DNA from: Cryoendolithus antarcticus
Taxonomy: Eukaryota; Ascomycota; Dothideomycetes; Cladosporiales; Cladosporiaceae
Assembly (NCBI GenBank): GCA_002077065.1
Contig: NAJO01000065.1
Location: forward strand, 62,001 to 126,000
DNA: 64,000 bases
Direction: 5' to 3'
Shown here in pieces: positions 11,872 through 22,690 of this stretch. The notes below the pieces were generated by a model, which saw only the letters and a list, made by a program, of their open reading frames with translations, made no database searches and was not told where the DNA came from. How positions within the stretch are numbered: the stretch's first letter is position 1; every line of letters begins with the position of its first letter. The translations under genes and the position numbers were made by a program.

Positions 11872-13580
11872 GATGTAGGCGCATTGGACGAAGCGGGCTC
11901 CTTGTCAAGCGCATAGCAGGGTGCTTTGGAGACCAGATTACTCAGTGTCCGTAGTACGTTCCCTTCCGCGCCAACAAAGCTGCCTTGGGCGTCGTCACGA
12001 TGTTGCTGGAGCCAGACGTGGTCCACAGTTGCAGCAGGGCCAGCCTTTGCGCCGAGCTGATGGCTGCTTCTGCCAAGACTCGGGGTCGCGGGGTGAGCCA
12101 ACCTCACGTTGTGCTGCTTGTAGGAGTATTCTGAGTATTGTAATATTATTACAACATTATATTTATGATGAATCAATCGCCATATCATCCTAGAGATTTA
12201 TTCTCACACTGGACTCCATGATCTGAATCACAGTCTTATGGTCACTGGACCATTTTCTAAGGGTCTCCGTTATGATGGGATGATGATCTGATCGTGTCGA
12301 TTGTAAATCAATCATCAAACAATCGACGAGTCATCCCCAACCTGCTCACGACCTGTTCACAGCCCGTTCACAACCTGTTTGGAATGACTCGGGACGAGGT
12401 GCAAGTGAGGGTTTTACATCTTCCCGCTACCAGTACGGACCACTCCTGAGGTTCTCAGAATAATAGTCAGGCTGGCAGATACTGACACGCATCACACTGG
12501 CTCGGAGCCGGCCTTGTGGTTGGTCAGAATGAGCTACCTTAATTGATGCTTGACTATGTGGTACAGGATCTTCGCCATAATGTCATCGTATCACGGGTGC
12601 TATTTCGCTGCCATCTGGCTAGCACGTTGTTGCCGAGGATTTCATGGAAGAGGCCCAAGTCAAATCATGTCCTGAACACGGTCTCAACACGTTCAGAACA
12701 AATTCAGAACATATTGGGTAAAGAGCGAGATCGAATTGCACCTGTTACGAACTCTAATCACGAATGCGTTGCGAACAGGTCGCAGTCACGATGCCAACAC
12801 AATGGCGCTCGTCTCGATGAAACAGGTGACCCCCTCGGATCCATGCGATGTACTCGAAGCGTGCAGAGCTTTGCACGCCTCTTGGCCGCGTACATTGGAC
12901 CATAGGATGTTGTGTGGCTTAGAGGCCGGAGGACGCCGAACATCTTATCCTATGCCGCAAATGGAGGCCAGTCACAAAGGGCGATCCAACGTACCTGACG
13001 GCGGCGTTTTGCCGCGTCACCACCGACTCCAGCATTCCACTGCAGGAGTGATCACAGATGCCATACAGCAGCCCTTCGAACGGCCGCTTTCGCTGCGACA
13101 TGCAGTGCATTCTGGATGCCAATGTCATTGGAGCACTTCCCCAACAGCAGCGCTGAATACTCACCACCGCGTACACACGGTTTATTATGTAACATTGACC
13201 TCACGCAACGCTAATATGCGGCGCAGCAGGTCACATGTCCCACATGTATGGTCCAGGATGCGAAAAGTTATGCGGCAACATCTTTGCATTGCGTGGACCT
13301 GTATTGTAAGCGTATCTCGACTTGGCGCTTTCCCCGCTTCGCCCGTGATGGTGCATGGCCCAGATGCTCGATAGCGATTGCTCACCGATAGTTCCATTCC
13401 CAGTTCAGGGATGAACTCCCTCTACGATCTTTCTCCTTCTCTCCCTCCGCTCCCTTCTCTGTCATCCTCACGGCAATTGAAGCCGTATATCACAGGGCGA
13501 TCAACGCGACTATATACGTACCAATCGTCGGCATTCTTCTCACGGTGACCTGTTCCTCCTTGCAACGGTGGCGGAATCTA
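11872..13580. other. Gene-free region with locally AT-rich DNA
   Basis: About 1.7 kb upstream of acuM. The segment 12120-12720 is visibly more AT-rich than its surroundings and includes the 11-bp tandem repeat listed separately. A 212-codon plus-strand frame (12736-13374) has unbalanced composition and no domain. The acuM promoter must lie in the right part of this stretch. Confidence 0.5.
12341..12384. repeat. 11-bp tandem repeat, four degenerate units
   Basis: Four adjacent 11-base units read cctgctcacga, cctgttcacag, cccgttcacaa and cctgtttggaa. The period is exact and the first three units differ by one to three bases. It lies in the AT-rich stretch upstream of acuM; no function is evident. 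Confidence 0.6.
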
Positions 13581-13701
13581 CAATGGCAGCACACAATATC
13601 GAGGTACTGTGCAGCACAGCAACATCATAAACCATCTCACTGACTTTAGGGAATGTAGTCCGCGTTGCGGTGTGAGCAGCTCGAACGGATGCTGACGCAG
13701 G

Positions 13702-14784
13702 TATGTGCGTTGGCACGCAACGAGATCCGCTCGTGTCCTATATCGATGGCAGGCAGAGCATGCCCGTGTTCAGCAGAGTCTAGCAGACGCTGCTAGGGGC
13801 AAATTGGTAGACCTGGGTGCGCAGAAGCAGGCCCAGATAGCTCTGCCCAGCGCAAACTTGCGGCCAGTCGACAGTGTCACGGAAGTGTGTATCATAAGTC
13901 GTTGCGGCACTGACTCGCTGATATCGTTCTCAGGAAGATCCGATTCCGCCCGCCGATGTCGAGGTGCGAGCCTGCGAGTGCAAACATTCATGCAACGAAG
14001 AAAGCTGCTTCTGTCGCACATGGGGCAAAGAGTGCCATGCTTACTGCGGCCGTCGTAAAACAGTTCTGGCTCAATCTGCACCAAGAGAGCCGGTGTTATG
14101 TGCCAGAGTCCGTTCGATCAGTACAACACACACTTCTTCGGCGAAGAGGGTGCTTCTGCGAGTGCTACAGGCTGTTCCGCGGCTCACGTGGAAAGCCTAA
14201 GGACCAGGGGCGCCGTGGTGCGTCTCACGCTGTCATACCTCGAGACCATCCTAGTCACCAAAGCCCATGACAGCCTAACAAGTGACTTCTCTGAAGACTT
14301 CAAGGCATGGGAGCAAAAGTATGATACACTGCGCCGCCGATCGCCGAATTTCAAATCGCACATGCAGCTCTTATATCGCATGGGCCTGAGCCGCGACGGG
14401 TCATACCACTGGTATAGCTTCTGCAATAAGACATGGGAGGATAATGCCAATTGGGAGCACTGCCAGTACTGCAAGACTTGTGTCCACTGGAAGTCACACT
14501 GGCGCTGCGGTGTATGCAAGAAGTGCGTCGACCATTTGTATGCTCCGTGTGGTGGCTGTGGAGGCAAGTCGGCGATATTCGCAGCGGATTCCCTGCCACG
14601 GTTCGAAACTATGCAGCACGCCAGCGATAGTAGGGAGGCTTCAAAGACGTACGATGGTGGAGACAGTGGCGCTCCGGTTCGAACGTCTCACGGGCATGGC
14701 GTCCGTTCGACTGGCGACATGCGAGCAGATTCGCACGATGCGGTGGAGCAGCAGGAACGCAGAAACAGAGTAAGGAGGGGCTGA
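13702..14784 (+). CDS. Cysteine-rich protein, gene model uncertain
   Basis: Several exon-like blocks form one gene. A helical block comes first (13702-13884), then an intron at 13885-13933. A cysteine cluster with ACECKHSCNEESCFC and CHAYCGR follows, and then a final block from about 14255 with DFSEDFKAWEQKYDTL and YHWYSFCNKTWEDN. The final block also carries paired CxxC motifs (HCQYCKTC, RCGVCKKC) and a CGGCGGKS end, suggesting one or two zinc-binding modules. The 5' exon is not resolved: an in-frame TGA at 13693 means the frame must be entered by splicing, perhaps from ATG 13583. Between 14107 and 14254 two frames are both open, one giving CFCECYRLF and one giving SPFDQYNTHFFGEEG, so the splicing or an indel there is undecided. 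I do not recognise the family. Confidence 0.5.
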
Positions 14785-15122
14785 CGGGAACGGTGCAGTC
14801 TCGCCACATGACGATGTCATCACATGTGGGCATACCATCGAGCAAGCAGACATATGAACATATAGCGAGGAAGTGATGATACGCCTTCCGCGAGCTTTGC
14901 ATCACAATGTGTTATAATCTTGCAGTGGCCACTATATCCTACATGTAGTCGAGCTTCATGTCTCCCACAAAACCTTTGGATGAAACCGCCAAGCCTGTGT
15001 GAACCTCATCTACAAGCACTCATGTGTATCGGTAAGTTTCGCCAGCACTCTCCAGACTAGCTTCGCCACCACATCTTCATGATACACTTGCAACGTACGA
15101 TCCTGCACCACTACACAATGCC
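14785..15122. other. Intergenic / YAE1 5' region
   Basis: This holds the 3' flank of the cysteine-rich gene and the promoter of YAE1. A short upstream frame (15118-15171) begins five bases before the first YAE1 ATG. Nothing else is seen. Confidence 0.5.
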
Positions 15123-15758
15123 ATGCTGCGCGACCTCCCTCCCTTCCGCTCCTCCGAGCCAATATTCATGAGCACCCCTGCTGTCGAAGAGGTGTCTCAC
15201 CAGAACGATTTGCTAGACGATATCTTCGGCTCTGCTCCCGGCTCTCCTGTCCGAGACGATGCTGACCGCGAGACGTTGGAGTCATTCAGCGTCCAAGGCA
15301 GTGAGCGATCGGACATACAGCGCTTGAGGAACACACATGTCACGAATGGATATCGGGAGGGCATTGCCGACAGCAAGGAGAAATACATCCAAGCTGGTTT
15401 CGACGAGGGATATAGCTTGGGAGCGGAGCTGGGCATGAAGGTGGGCTGGTGTTTGGGCGTACTGGAGGGCATATGCAGAGCATTGCCGGCGGAGGGTTTG
15501 TCAGCGATGGATACTGTGCCAACTAGTCACCCTGTGGTGTTGGTCAAGCGGGCTCGCGAAGAGCTGAAGATGGAGAACCTGGTGACTGAGCAGTACTTCG
15601 GTACCAATGGCATCTGGCTCTACGATGTGCCTGGGCAGGAGTCCGAGACGACTTTCAGAGAGGTTGCAGCAGCGCACCCGGTATTGAGATCGTGGGTCGA
15701 CGTCGTTCATCTGACACTACGAAGCTATGACCTGGATGCTGGAAGTGCCGTAGGCTGA
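15123..15758 (+). CDS. YAE1: Yae1-family protein (cytosolic Fe-S targeting adaptor)
   Basis: A single exon of 211 codons. The core around residues 75-125 has the repeated Gly-x3 pattern of the Yae1 N-terminal domain (NGYREGIADSKEKYIQAGFD, EGYSLGAELGMKVGWCLG), the diagnostic deca-GX3 motif. Family role: Yae1 with Lto1 bridges the apo ABC protein Rli1/ABCE1 to the cytosolic iron-sulfur targeting complex, so that Rli1 receives its Fe-S clusters for ribosome recycling. A second in-frame ATG at 15168 (MSTPAVEEVSHQ) is also a plausible start. The short upstream frame 15118-15171 ends in TGA overlapping this second ATG as ATGA, which could allow reinitiation there. The C-terminal ~80 residues are less conserved. 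Confidence 0.82.
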   Translation: MLRDLPPFRSSEPIFMSTPAVEEVSHQNDLLDDIFGSAPGSPVRDDADRETLESFSVQGSERSDIQRLRNTHVTNGYREGIADSKEKYIQAGFDEGYSLGAELGMKVGWCLGVLEGICRALPAEGLSAMDTVPTSHPVVLVKRAREELKMENLVTEQYFGTNGIWLYDVPGQESETTFREVAAAHPVLRSWVDVVHLTLRSYDLDAGSAVG

Positions 15759-16126
15759 GGGAAGAAAACAAGGAGTTCCACTCTATCAACCGTAGACGAG
15801 CAGCATTGCTCACGATCGGTCGAAGGCTAGCTTAGCTTGTCACAGCGTGATATTCACGTCCTGCTCAGCCGTTCGACCGCTAGAACAACTCTCCACCGGC
15901 ATCTGAAGACTTTCGCAGGTGCACATGGCCTTCACTGGTCGGGTCGTGCCTGCTAAACCTGTCCATGTCACACAATCCTTTGTGTGGAAGTACTCTTGGC
16001 TCCTCCGAAGTCTGATGAAGTGAAGCACAATAGCAGTGCACCTCTGAGGGAGTCACTTGCTCTTCCGCTCACTGTTTGTGGTGAAAGTTCTGCATTACTT
16101 CAGTCACCAACTATCATCAATTCGAC
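15759..16126. other. Intergenic, no gene seen
   Basis: A short gap between two plus-strand genes. No recognisable site apart from what must be the promoter of the downstream hypothetical gene. Confidence 0.5.
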
Positions 16127-16774
16127 ATGATGTTTGAACCATCGAGGGCCAACCCTAATCCTGACTACCTTGGCCACAGACTACTCGATCACGACATGGG
16201 CGGTAGATCCTATCAGTCAGGGTGGCCTAAGCCTTGCGCATCCTCGTCAGACTCAGATTCTAGCTCGTTGGGTGATATCGATTTGAAGACCGACACCGAC
16301 TCCGACATCGAAGACGAGCGTCAAACAAAAGCCACAAACACAAAAGCGGTCGACGACAAATCTGAGACCGACTCTGACTCCGGTCTCTCATCACTCGGCA
16401 GTACTCCCTCCCCACCCGGATCTCCTCGCACCCAAGATGCACCAGTCGAGAAGCTTCCACCTCTTCCCAAGTGTGAATGCAAAGGGTGGTGTATGTGCAA
16501 GAAGTACAAGCTCTTCTACTCTGGCGCCTACAAAGGTATGCGCAGCGTGGAGGATACGGAGAGTCAAGGCTACAAGTTGCCAAGTCAGACGCACTTGAGT
16601 GAGCGCACGCTGGCTGGAGAGAAGCTACCGGAGAGTAGGATGAGGAAGATGGCTCGTGATGAGAAGAAGGGTGTCGTGAAGCAGTTGAACGCGAAGGTGA
16701 ACGGTCAGCGCTTCACGTGGGAGGATGGGGAGCAGCCTGCGGAGCTGCCGAGAAGCTGGGCGGGGGACGATTAG
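16127..16774 (+). CDS. Hypothetical acidic Ser/Asp-rich protein
   Basis: A single exon of 215 codons. The first half is acidic and Ser/Asp-rich (SSSDSDSSSLGDIDLKTD, then DSDSGLSSLGSTPSPPGSP), indicating a disordered, probably phosphorylated region. The second half has a short cysteine cluster, KCECKGWCMCKKYKLF, then a basic, Lys-rich C-terminus ending FTWEDGEQPAELPRSW. I do not recognise a family. The cysteine cluster recalls, but is not clearly related to, the one in the gene at 13.9 kb. The two consecutive ATGs at 16127/16130 leave the exact start open by one codon. Coding status is supported by composition and length only. Confidence 0.55.
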   Translation: MMFEPSRANPNPDYLGHRLLDHDMGGRSYQSGWPKPCASSSDSDSSSLGDIDLKTDTDSDIEDERQTKATNTKAVDDKSETDSDSGLSSLGSTPSPPGSPRTQDAPVEKLPPLPKCECKGWCMCKKYKLFYSGAYKGMRSVEDTESQGYKLPSQTHLSERTLAGEKLPESRMRKMARDEKKGVVKQLNAKVNGQRFTWEDGEQPAELPRSWAGDD

Positions 16775-17203
16775 CGGAGGGGTGTATGGCGAGCGCGGTC
16801 GTCGGGAAATGCATCGCGTGTAGCTTTGTGAATGGCTCAGCGATGCAAGGTGCATGCAACTCGTCCCGGAGATGATGAGGGGCATCTGGGTGGTACCGTT
16901 CCTTGCGCTGCGCCGCAGGTCAAATTGGTCACACTAGCTGCCCGCATCACACTGACAGCTTGCAATTGACATATGTACGATGTCGATTGCGACAACATTC
17001 GAGGAACAGCATTGACCGTACTGTAGCGTACCATGAAGCTGTTAGATTTCCAAGTTTCATAATACCTTTATGAGATGGTTCAAGTGAAGTCGGACCTTCT
17101 CGCCGAAAAGCCGATGACTTTTCGTCGAACCTTCTAATTCATGTTGAATGTAGATTACCGTCTATACCTCATATCACGTTTGACGCATTCACTTAGCGAA
17201 CAC
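16775..17203. other. Intergenic, no gene seen
   Basis: Gap of about 430 bp upstream of the SPOUT methyltransferase gene; promoter region by position. Confidence 0.5.
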
Positions 17204-18445
17204 ATGGCGGTATCAAGTAGCAAGGTATGCAATTTCCCATTGCTGCTAACGTACCATGAGGCTGATCAACGAACAGAAGCGTAAGCACGCCCAGATCGAA
17301 AAGTCGTCAAATGGAACAACAGGATTGCTAGACACGTCAAAGCCGACTGCAGTGTTCACTCCGAAGAACCCACGAGATCATACCCTGAGTATCGCGTTGC
17401 CTGGAAGCATCATTGCGAAGTATGTATCTCAACGATTCGATTCTCTTTTCCGCCCCTCGATTCCCACCATATTGTCGACACTCCTCCCTCCGGGTCCTGA
17501 CTGCCAGTATGACAACACGCATTACTGACTATGACCCGCAGCGCCGTCACCCAAGAACAGAAGACAGCACTTGCTGGACAGATTGCACGAGCAGCAGCTG
17601 TCTTTGAAGTTGACGAGATCGTTGTGTTCGACGATGGACAGGCACCGAAAAAGCCAGCTGAAGCATCGGGCTACACGGCCTATGCGGACCCCAATTTCTT
17701 CCTGTATCATGTGCTAAGCTACTTGGAGACTCCGCCACATCTACGAAAGGCACTCTTCCCGATGCATCCGGATCTTCGTACTGCCGGCGCTTTGCCCAGT
17801 CTTGATATGCCACATCATCTTCGGAGCGATGAATGGTGTGCATATCGCGAAGGTGTCGCCGTTGGCACCAGTCGGTCTAGCGGTGCCATGATGTCGACTG
17901 TTGATTGCGGTCTGCCTCAGTACGTCACTGTACCTGTGGAGCTGGAGCAAGGCACTCGAGTCACTGTCAAGCTGGATAAGCAGTCGCACAATGACACGCA
18001 TGGTGACTTACAAGGCACAGCTGTATCGCCAGACTTGCCTCGAGAGGAAGGCGGCTACTACTGGGGTTACAGTGTTCGCCAAGCGTCTTCACTCGGCGCG
18101 GTCTTCACCGAATGCGCATACGACAACGGCTACGACATCAGTATCGGGACCAGTGAGCGAGGTCAATCCGTCAGCATTCTGTCCGATAATTCGAGCAGCG
18201 ATTATGTGCCGTCATTCTGGCAGCATCTTATTGTGGTCTTCGGCGGAGTTGCTGGCTTAGAGAAGGCCCTGTCAGCGGACTCCGAACTTCTGCAAGCTGG
18301 TGTGACTGAGGTCAAGGATGTCTTCGATCGCTGGATCAATCTTGTGGTCGGCCAAGGAAGTCGTACGATCAGGACTGAAGAGGCTGTCTGGATCGGCTTG
18401 ACCGGACTGCGATCTCTCGTCGAGGCGAGGAATTCTCCAGTCTGA
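17204..18445 (+). CDS. SPOUT-class RNA methyltransferase (C9orf114/SPOUT1-like)
   Basis: Three exons (introns 17225-17276 and 17420-17541) encode 355 aa. The first exon is only seven codons (MAVSSSK), followed after splicing by KRKHAQIEKSS, a basic N-terminus. The core shows SIALPGSIIANAV and QIARAAAVFEVDEIVVF near the N-terminus, and FFLYHVLSYLETPPHLRKAL, features of the DUF171/Methyltrn_RNA_3 alpha/beta-knot family. The C-terminal part, with FWQHLIVVFGGVAGLEKAL, carries the knotted SAM-binding region. Fungal members (yeast Upa1/Upa2) associate with ribosome assembly, and the human one acts at kinetochores and on RNA. The exact RNA target is unknown. The split start codon exon is needed because the downstream exon has no suitable ATG except one inside the intron. 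Confidence 0.85.
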
Positions 18446-21006
18446 CTGATTAGTATGCCAAGCTGATGGTCCAAGTACATCCCTGCGCCGTTCCGCACCG
18501 GAAGTACCTGCTCTATCGAATATTTCGAGACACCACACGTGGGTGGGCCTGTGAACAGAGTGTCAAGTGTGACCGTCCCGACTGATGTAGCATTGATGCT
18601 GACTGCGCAGCTGCCAAGTGGTGGCGTGGCGAGGACTCGATGTGTCGGAAGTGAGACTGTCCACGCTGCCGCGCTTACCCTACTACATTACAGGAACAGG
18701 CAGGAGGCTCTGCAGATCACTCACACGAGGGTTGCGCGCCATATTGCAGCCTTATGGCGCTCCTGCATGCCTCGTCCGACATTGATAGCTTCCCTGAGCT
18801 TTCACGGTCCAAGCTATTCCCTGTCACTGAGCTCAGTGACGAGGTGAACACCTGCGACCAGGTACAGCTCTACACCGCTGGCTTGTATCTTGTATCGTAG
18901 CGGTTGTGTGCTATGGGACGACTGTCGTTGGTCGGACTCAAGCAACGGAGCAGTGTCAACCAGTCACGTACTGTCCCTCGCATGGCACCACACGCAGAGC
19001 TCCGACATGGAGGTACTACGGGCGGTCTACACAATAGCCCATGATAGTATGAATGAATTTCGAGTCCGAGGATGTGACCACTGATGGTTAGACTTACGAA
19101 TGCACGATCCCGGCAGCTGCAGGGCGACCGTTCACAACATTTAGTCTCATCGACATACGGTCGTTCGCGCTGCCAGCCCTGCCGGGGATCGTGCTAAGCG
19201 ATCCGACTTGAGTGCCGGGGCAAGATCCGAGCAGCGATACCTCCAGGTGGCCCCACACCGGTTGCTTCGCAGTCCTCTGGGCGGTACCGGCAGAGAGCAC
19301 GCTCGGGATGTCTTCATGCGGTGTCACGCTTCGCAGCGCCCAGTAGATCAATAGCCGACCAGATCTGCGATACGGGCCTCTTCGCCGTAAGCCACTTTGC
19401 AGTGTCGGCCAATGGCGACCCACGTGCCTTCGAACGGAGCGCGGGTCGGGTGCCCACTACGACATCGGCGCACTCAATCTCTGAAGGCCGATGCAACGAC
19501 TTATCTTGAGCATGCAGGACCCAGACATACCTTATGATACTGAGCAACGAGGGAAACCCGTGCACAGAAACAACATCATCTCACTGTTATTTATCTATCG
19601 ACTTTCAACTTACGGCATTCACTAACTCGAAATTGTACGAGACTCCCATCCCCGCCATTTCGGCCTTAGCATAGTGGCTTCACGCCATGCATAATGGCGG
19701 GGCTGTTATCTGCTTACTCTGCAGCTGACTACTCAGCTAATCCATGCGTGCAAGGCAGCAGTTCCCCGAACGAGCTCGTACCAGTCATCACGTCTGCCTC
19801 GAACGACCATTGGACTTGATGACTCTCATGTACTCGACCGTGAGTAACAAAAGCATCGGACCGGACTCCGTCGAAAGGTGATACTTAGTACAGTGTGCTG
19901 TACTCGCCGTATTCTGATGATTGCAATCGTTGATGATCAGAGAACGAGAGTTGGCTTATACAGTATTTACGAGTTATCCGGGATGGTCCCGTACCATCGG
20001 TGGCGCTGCATATCGCGCGAGCTCTTCCACTGGCTTCCAGAATCTCGACGTATTTGATTCGAGGCAGTACGGCCAGCGCGACAGACTCGAGATGGGCCTT
20101 TGACCGGAATATGTAGCCAAGGGCGATCATCTGCAAAAGCGGTTTGCCGAGTAGCAGCGCAATACCAGGGCAGATTAGGCATTGCTGACAGGGAACGGTA
20201 CATTTCCGCGGTACATCTGGGGATACACGTGTTGATCACTCCACTATGTACACCATGCAACGTGACAGCTCCATCATGGCAAAGTCAGCAGTCTACCTTC
20301 GTTCGGTAGATCCGGCTAGCAGACCGACGCTGACTTTGCAAGCTGGAGCTCTGCTTCCCGAAGCTTGACACGTGCCTCTCTGGTCAGTCAAGGCGTAGCT
20401 TCATCGGCTGCTGCGCGTATCGACCACTCAGCGCGCACTCTGCGACTCAGCTCATGCACGCTGCATGGATGAGTGATCAAAGCCCATGGCATCGTCTGGA
20501 TTTATGCTTTCACCCGGCTAGCGAACACCGCCGTTTCACACGCGATGCTGGAGCTGTTCCCAAGCGCAAAGGATGCGGAACCCTGTCAATCACTCTTCCC
20601 CACTCGGGTCCTGTCATCTCGAGGCATGCTCATCAAGTCTAGCTTCTTCTTATCACCGTACGGCCCGCTCGGTTGGTTGGTGGCCCTTACAGCCGTGGCT
20701 TGTCCATCGTGCTTGTCGCGGACCTGGCGGGTACCAACACGACGTTCCCTTGTAGTAGTGCCCGTCCACTTCACGCAGGCGCGATTATCTCCACTTACAT
20801 GTATGCTGCTGACTCTTCTAGAGTATTGCTCATCCCTTGGTCGTTTTGCTTCTCGCGGTCTACACATAACATCCCCACTGTTGCCGGATCGAAGTCTCTA
20901 CAGTCAAGTTTACGATCATTCCATTCATTGCCTATCTCAGCCCTGCCAACTTAAGCTTTCAACCCCATAGCGAGTCGTTACGAAATCGACTCCACCTGAA
21001 CTTGAT
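18446..21006. other. Long gene-free stretch upstream of bZIP gene
   Basis: About 2.6 kb with only short unsupported frames on both strands. It lies between the 3' end of the methyltransferase gene and the bZIP start, so it is probably a long regulatory region and/or contains an unannotated non-coding transcript. The only structure noticed is an inverted repeat at 19650-19702. Confidence 0.5.
19650..19702. repeat. 10-bp perfect inverted repeat
   Basis: The arm ccccgccatt (19650-19659) is mirrored by aatggcgggg (19693-19702) with a 33-base loop. It could form a hairpin or be a dimer-type protein site. It sits about 1.3 kb upstream of the bZIP start. Chance occurrence cannot be excluded. Confidence 0.35.
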
Positions 21007-22094
21007 ATGGAGTCGATGGAATATAACGACTACTTTCCTGGACAGACACAGTCATTCCCATGGTTTGAGGCCGACGATGGCGCGTATGGTCGCAACACAG
21101 GTGCAGATGGCACCATTGCCATACCGGTAAGCATGGTTATTGCACAGCTGCAGTATCTCGACGTTCTAACATTGGCCGGCAGACCTTGGAGGGCACATTC
21201 GATGCAAGCACCTACATGCAGAATCCGCTGGACTACAGCAACCTCGATGGCGCCTTCAGCGGAAGCTCCATGAGCGGCGTGCTCACGAGTGGGAACTCGG
21301 CATCGCCTACACAGCAGCAACAGTTCTCTCTGTTGTCGAATGGCTCAGTCGACAGTGGCATCGCCTTGGACATGGACAATGACCTCGAAGCCATGGCCAA
21401 CATGCATAGACGGAGTAGGAGTGGCAGCGAGGACAAGGATAACATGACACCGGCACAGACGAGACGCAAGGCACAGAACAGAGCAGCGTGAGCATGCCCT
21501 GCGCCGCGAGACTCACTTCACAGCCATGCTGAACGACCGTACAGACAACGAGCATTCCGAGAACGCAAAGAGCGACACGTACGCGACCTCGAAGCGAAGC
21601 TCAATCTTCTCACAACTACCACAACTTCCCTCCAATCAGACAATGAGCGACTCAAGCTGCTGCTCCAGCGTGCACAAACAGAGAACGAAGTCCTACGAGC
21701 CACAGCATCCAGCTCACCAACAAGACAACAATTCAACCACCCAGGCTTCGTCGATGATCCCAGTCTCCTCCCATCCTCACGCTCAACGCGCAGCACGAGC
21801 TCAGACGAAGATAGCACATACGATCGTACACGGTTAAGCAATGGGCTCATCTCAACGGATACCTCCAGCCGCCCATCACCACGCACAGACGGGCAGCTGC
21901 TATCTGCTAGCGCGACGTGGGATTTACTTCAGTCACATCCACTCTACCTCTCCGGCGCGGTAGACATAGGCGAAGTCTGCGAGCGGCTAAAGAAAATGGC
22001 GAGATGCGAGGGCATGGGGCCCATGTTCTGCGAGGCAGAAGTAAGAGAGGTCATTGAGGAAGTGGGGCGAAGTGGAGGGGACGAGCTGTTGTGA
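21007..22094 (+). CDS. AP-1-like (Yap/Pap1-type) bZIP transcription factor
   Basis: Three exons (introns 21127-21182 and 21488-21544) encode 324 aa. Splicing of the second intron joins TRRKAQNRAA to QRAFRERKERHV, giving the NxxAQxxFR signature of Yap/Pap1 basic regions at about residues 133-153. A leucine zipper follows (LEAKLNLL, LKLLLQRAQ). The C-terminus has TWDLLQSHPLYLSGAVDIGE and a single-Cys MARCEG segment resembling a reduced Pap1-type C-terminal region without a full redox cysteine set. The N-terminal 100 residues are acidic and Ser/Gln-rich. By family it is a nuclear activator of stress or secondary-metabolism genes. It is shorter than Yap1/NapA and may be closer to the RsmA-like group; the subgroup is uncertain. 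Confidence 0.85.
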
Positions 22095-22690
22095 GTGGGA
22101 CGGATATGCTTTCATGCAAGGCTACGTGGTGCTCGCTTCCTGTGTTGGAAGCTTGAGCTGGCGCGATATCTTGAATCCTTTTCTCGGCCTGTGGTGGCAC
22201 AGGGAGATCCTCCGCATCGGCTTTAGGCTAGATTGAAGGCCCAAGAGGCGGTTGCGATAGCTGTGATGAACACAGCTCTGTACAGGAGGTCCAGCAAAGT
22301 CGTTGAGATGTCCTCCCCCTCCAACTCTAGCTCACTGGAGCTCCGTCGGCAGTGGCTGCAGATGCGGTTCTAGACGAAGTCTAGCTGCTGTAGCTCGGAG
22401 CTCGACTCATGTACTGCCGATGTTGCTTCGCTAGCCTGCAGTCTATGTGCCTTTGTCAGCTTTGTCATCGGCAACGCCTGCAGGGCAGCTTAATCCTGCA
22501 GGATAGACTCTAATGCGCTCGGCGGTACGTCACGAAGTAGCCGAAGCCAGTCCTGCTTGGGTCGTTCTTGTGGACTACCGTCTACTATTGCATATCCGCG
22601 TGGCATACTTTTGTCGGCGTAGTGTACCACCGATCAATATACAGCCCACGTGTTGTAGAGCAAGCAAGATATCAAGCCTCGGCGTGAATC
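22095..22690. other. Intergenic between convergent genes
   Basis: About 600 bp between the bZIP stop and the PLP2 stop. It holds only the 3' flanks of both genes as far as I can see. Confidence 0.5.

Noticed and set aside
12736..13374. 212-codon plus-strand frame upstream of the cysteine-rich gene
   Set aside because: Composition rich in His/Arg/Ser with scattered Cys, no domain, no splice or start context support.
13583..13700. An 11-base micro-exon (13659-13669) to build the 5' end of the cysteine-rich gene
   Set aside because: It would need a 31-nt intron, which is too short; the 5' end is left unresolved instead.
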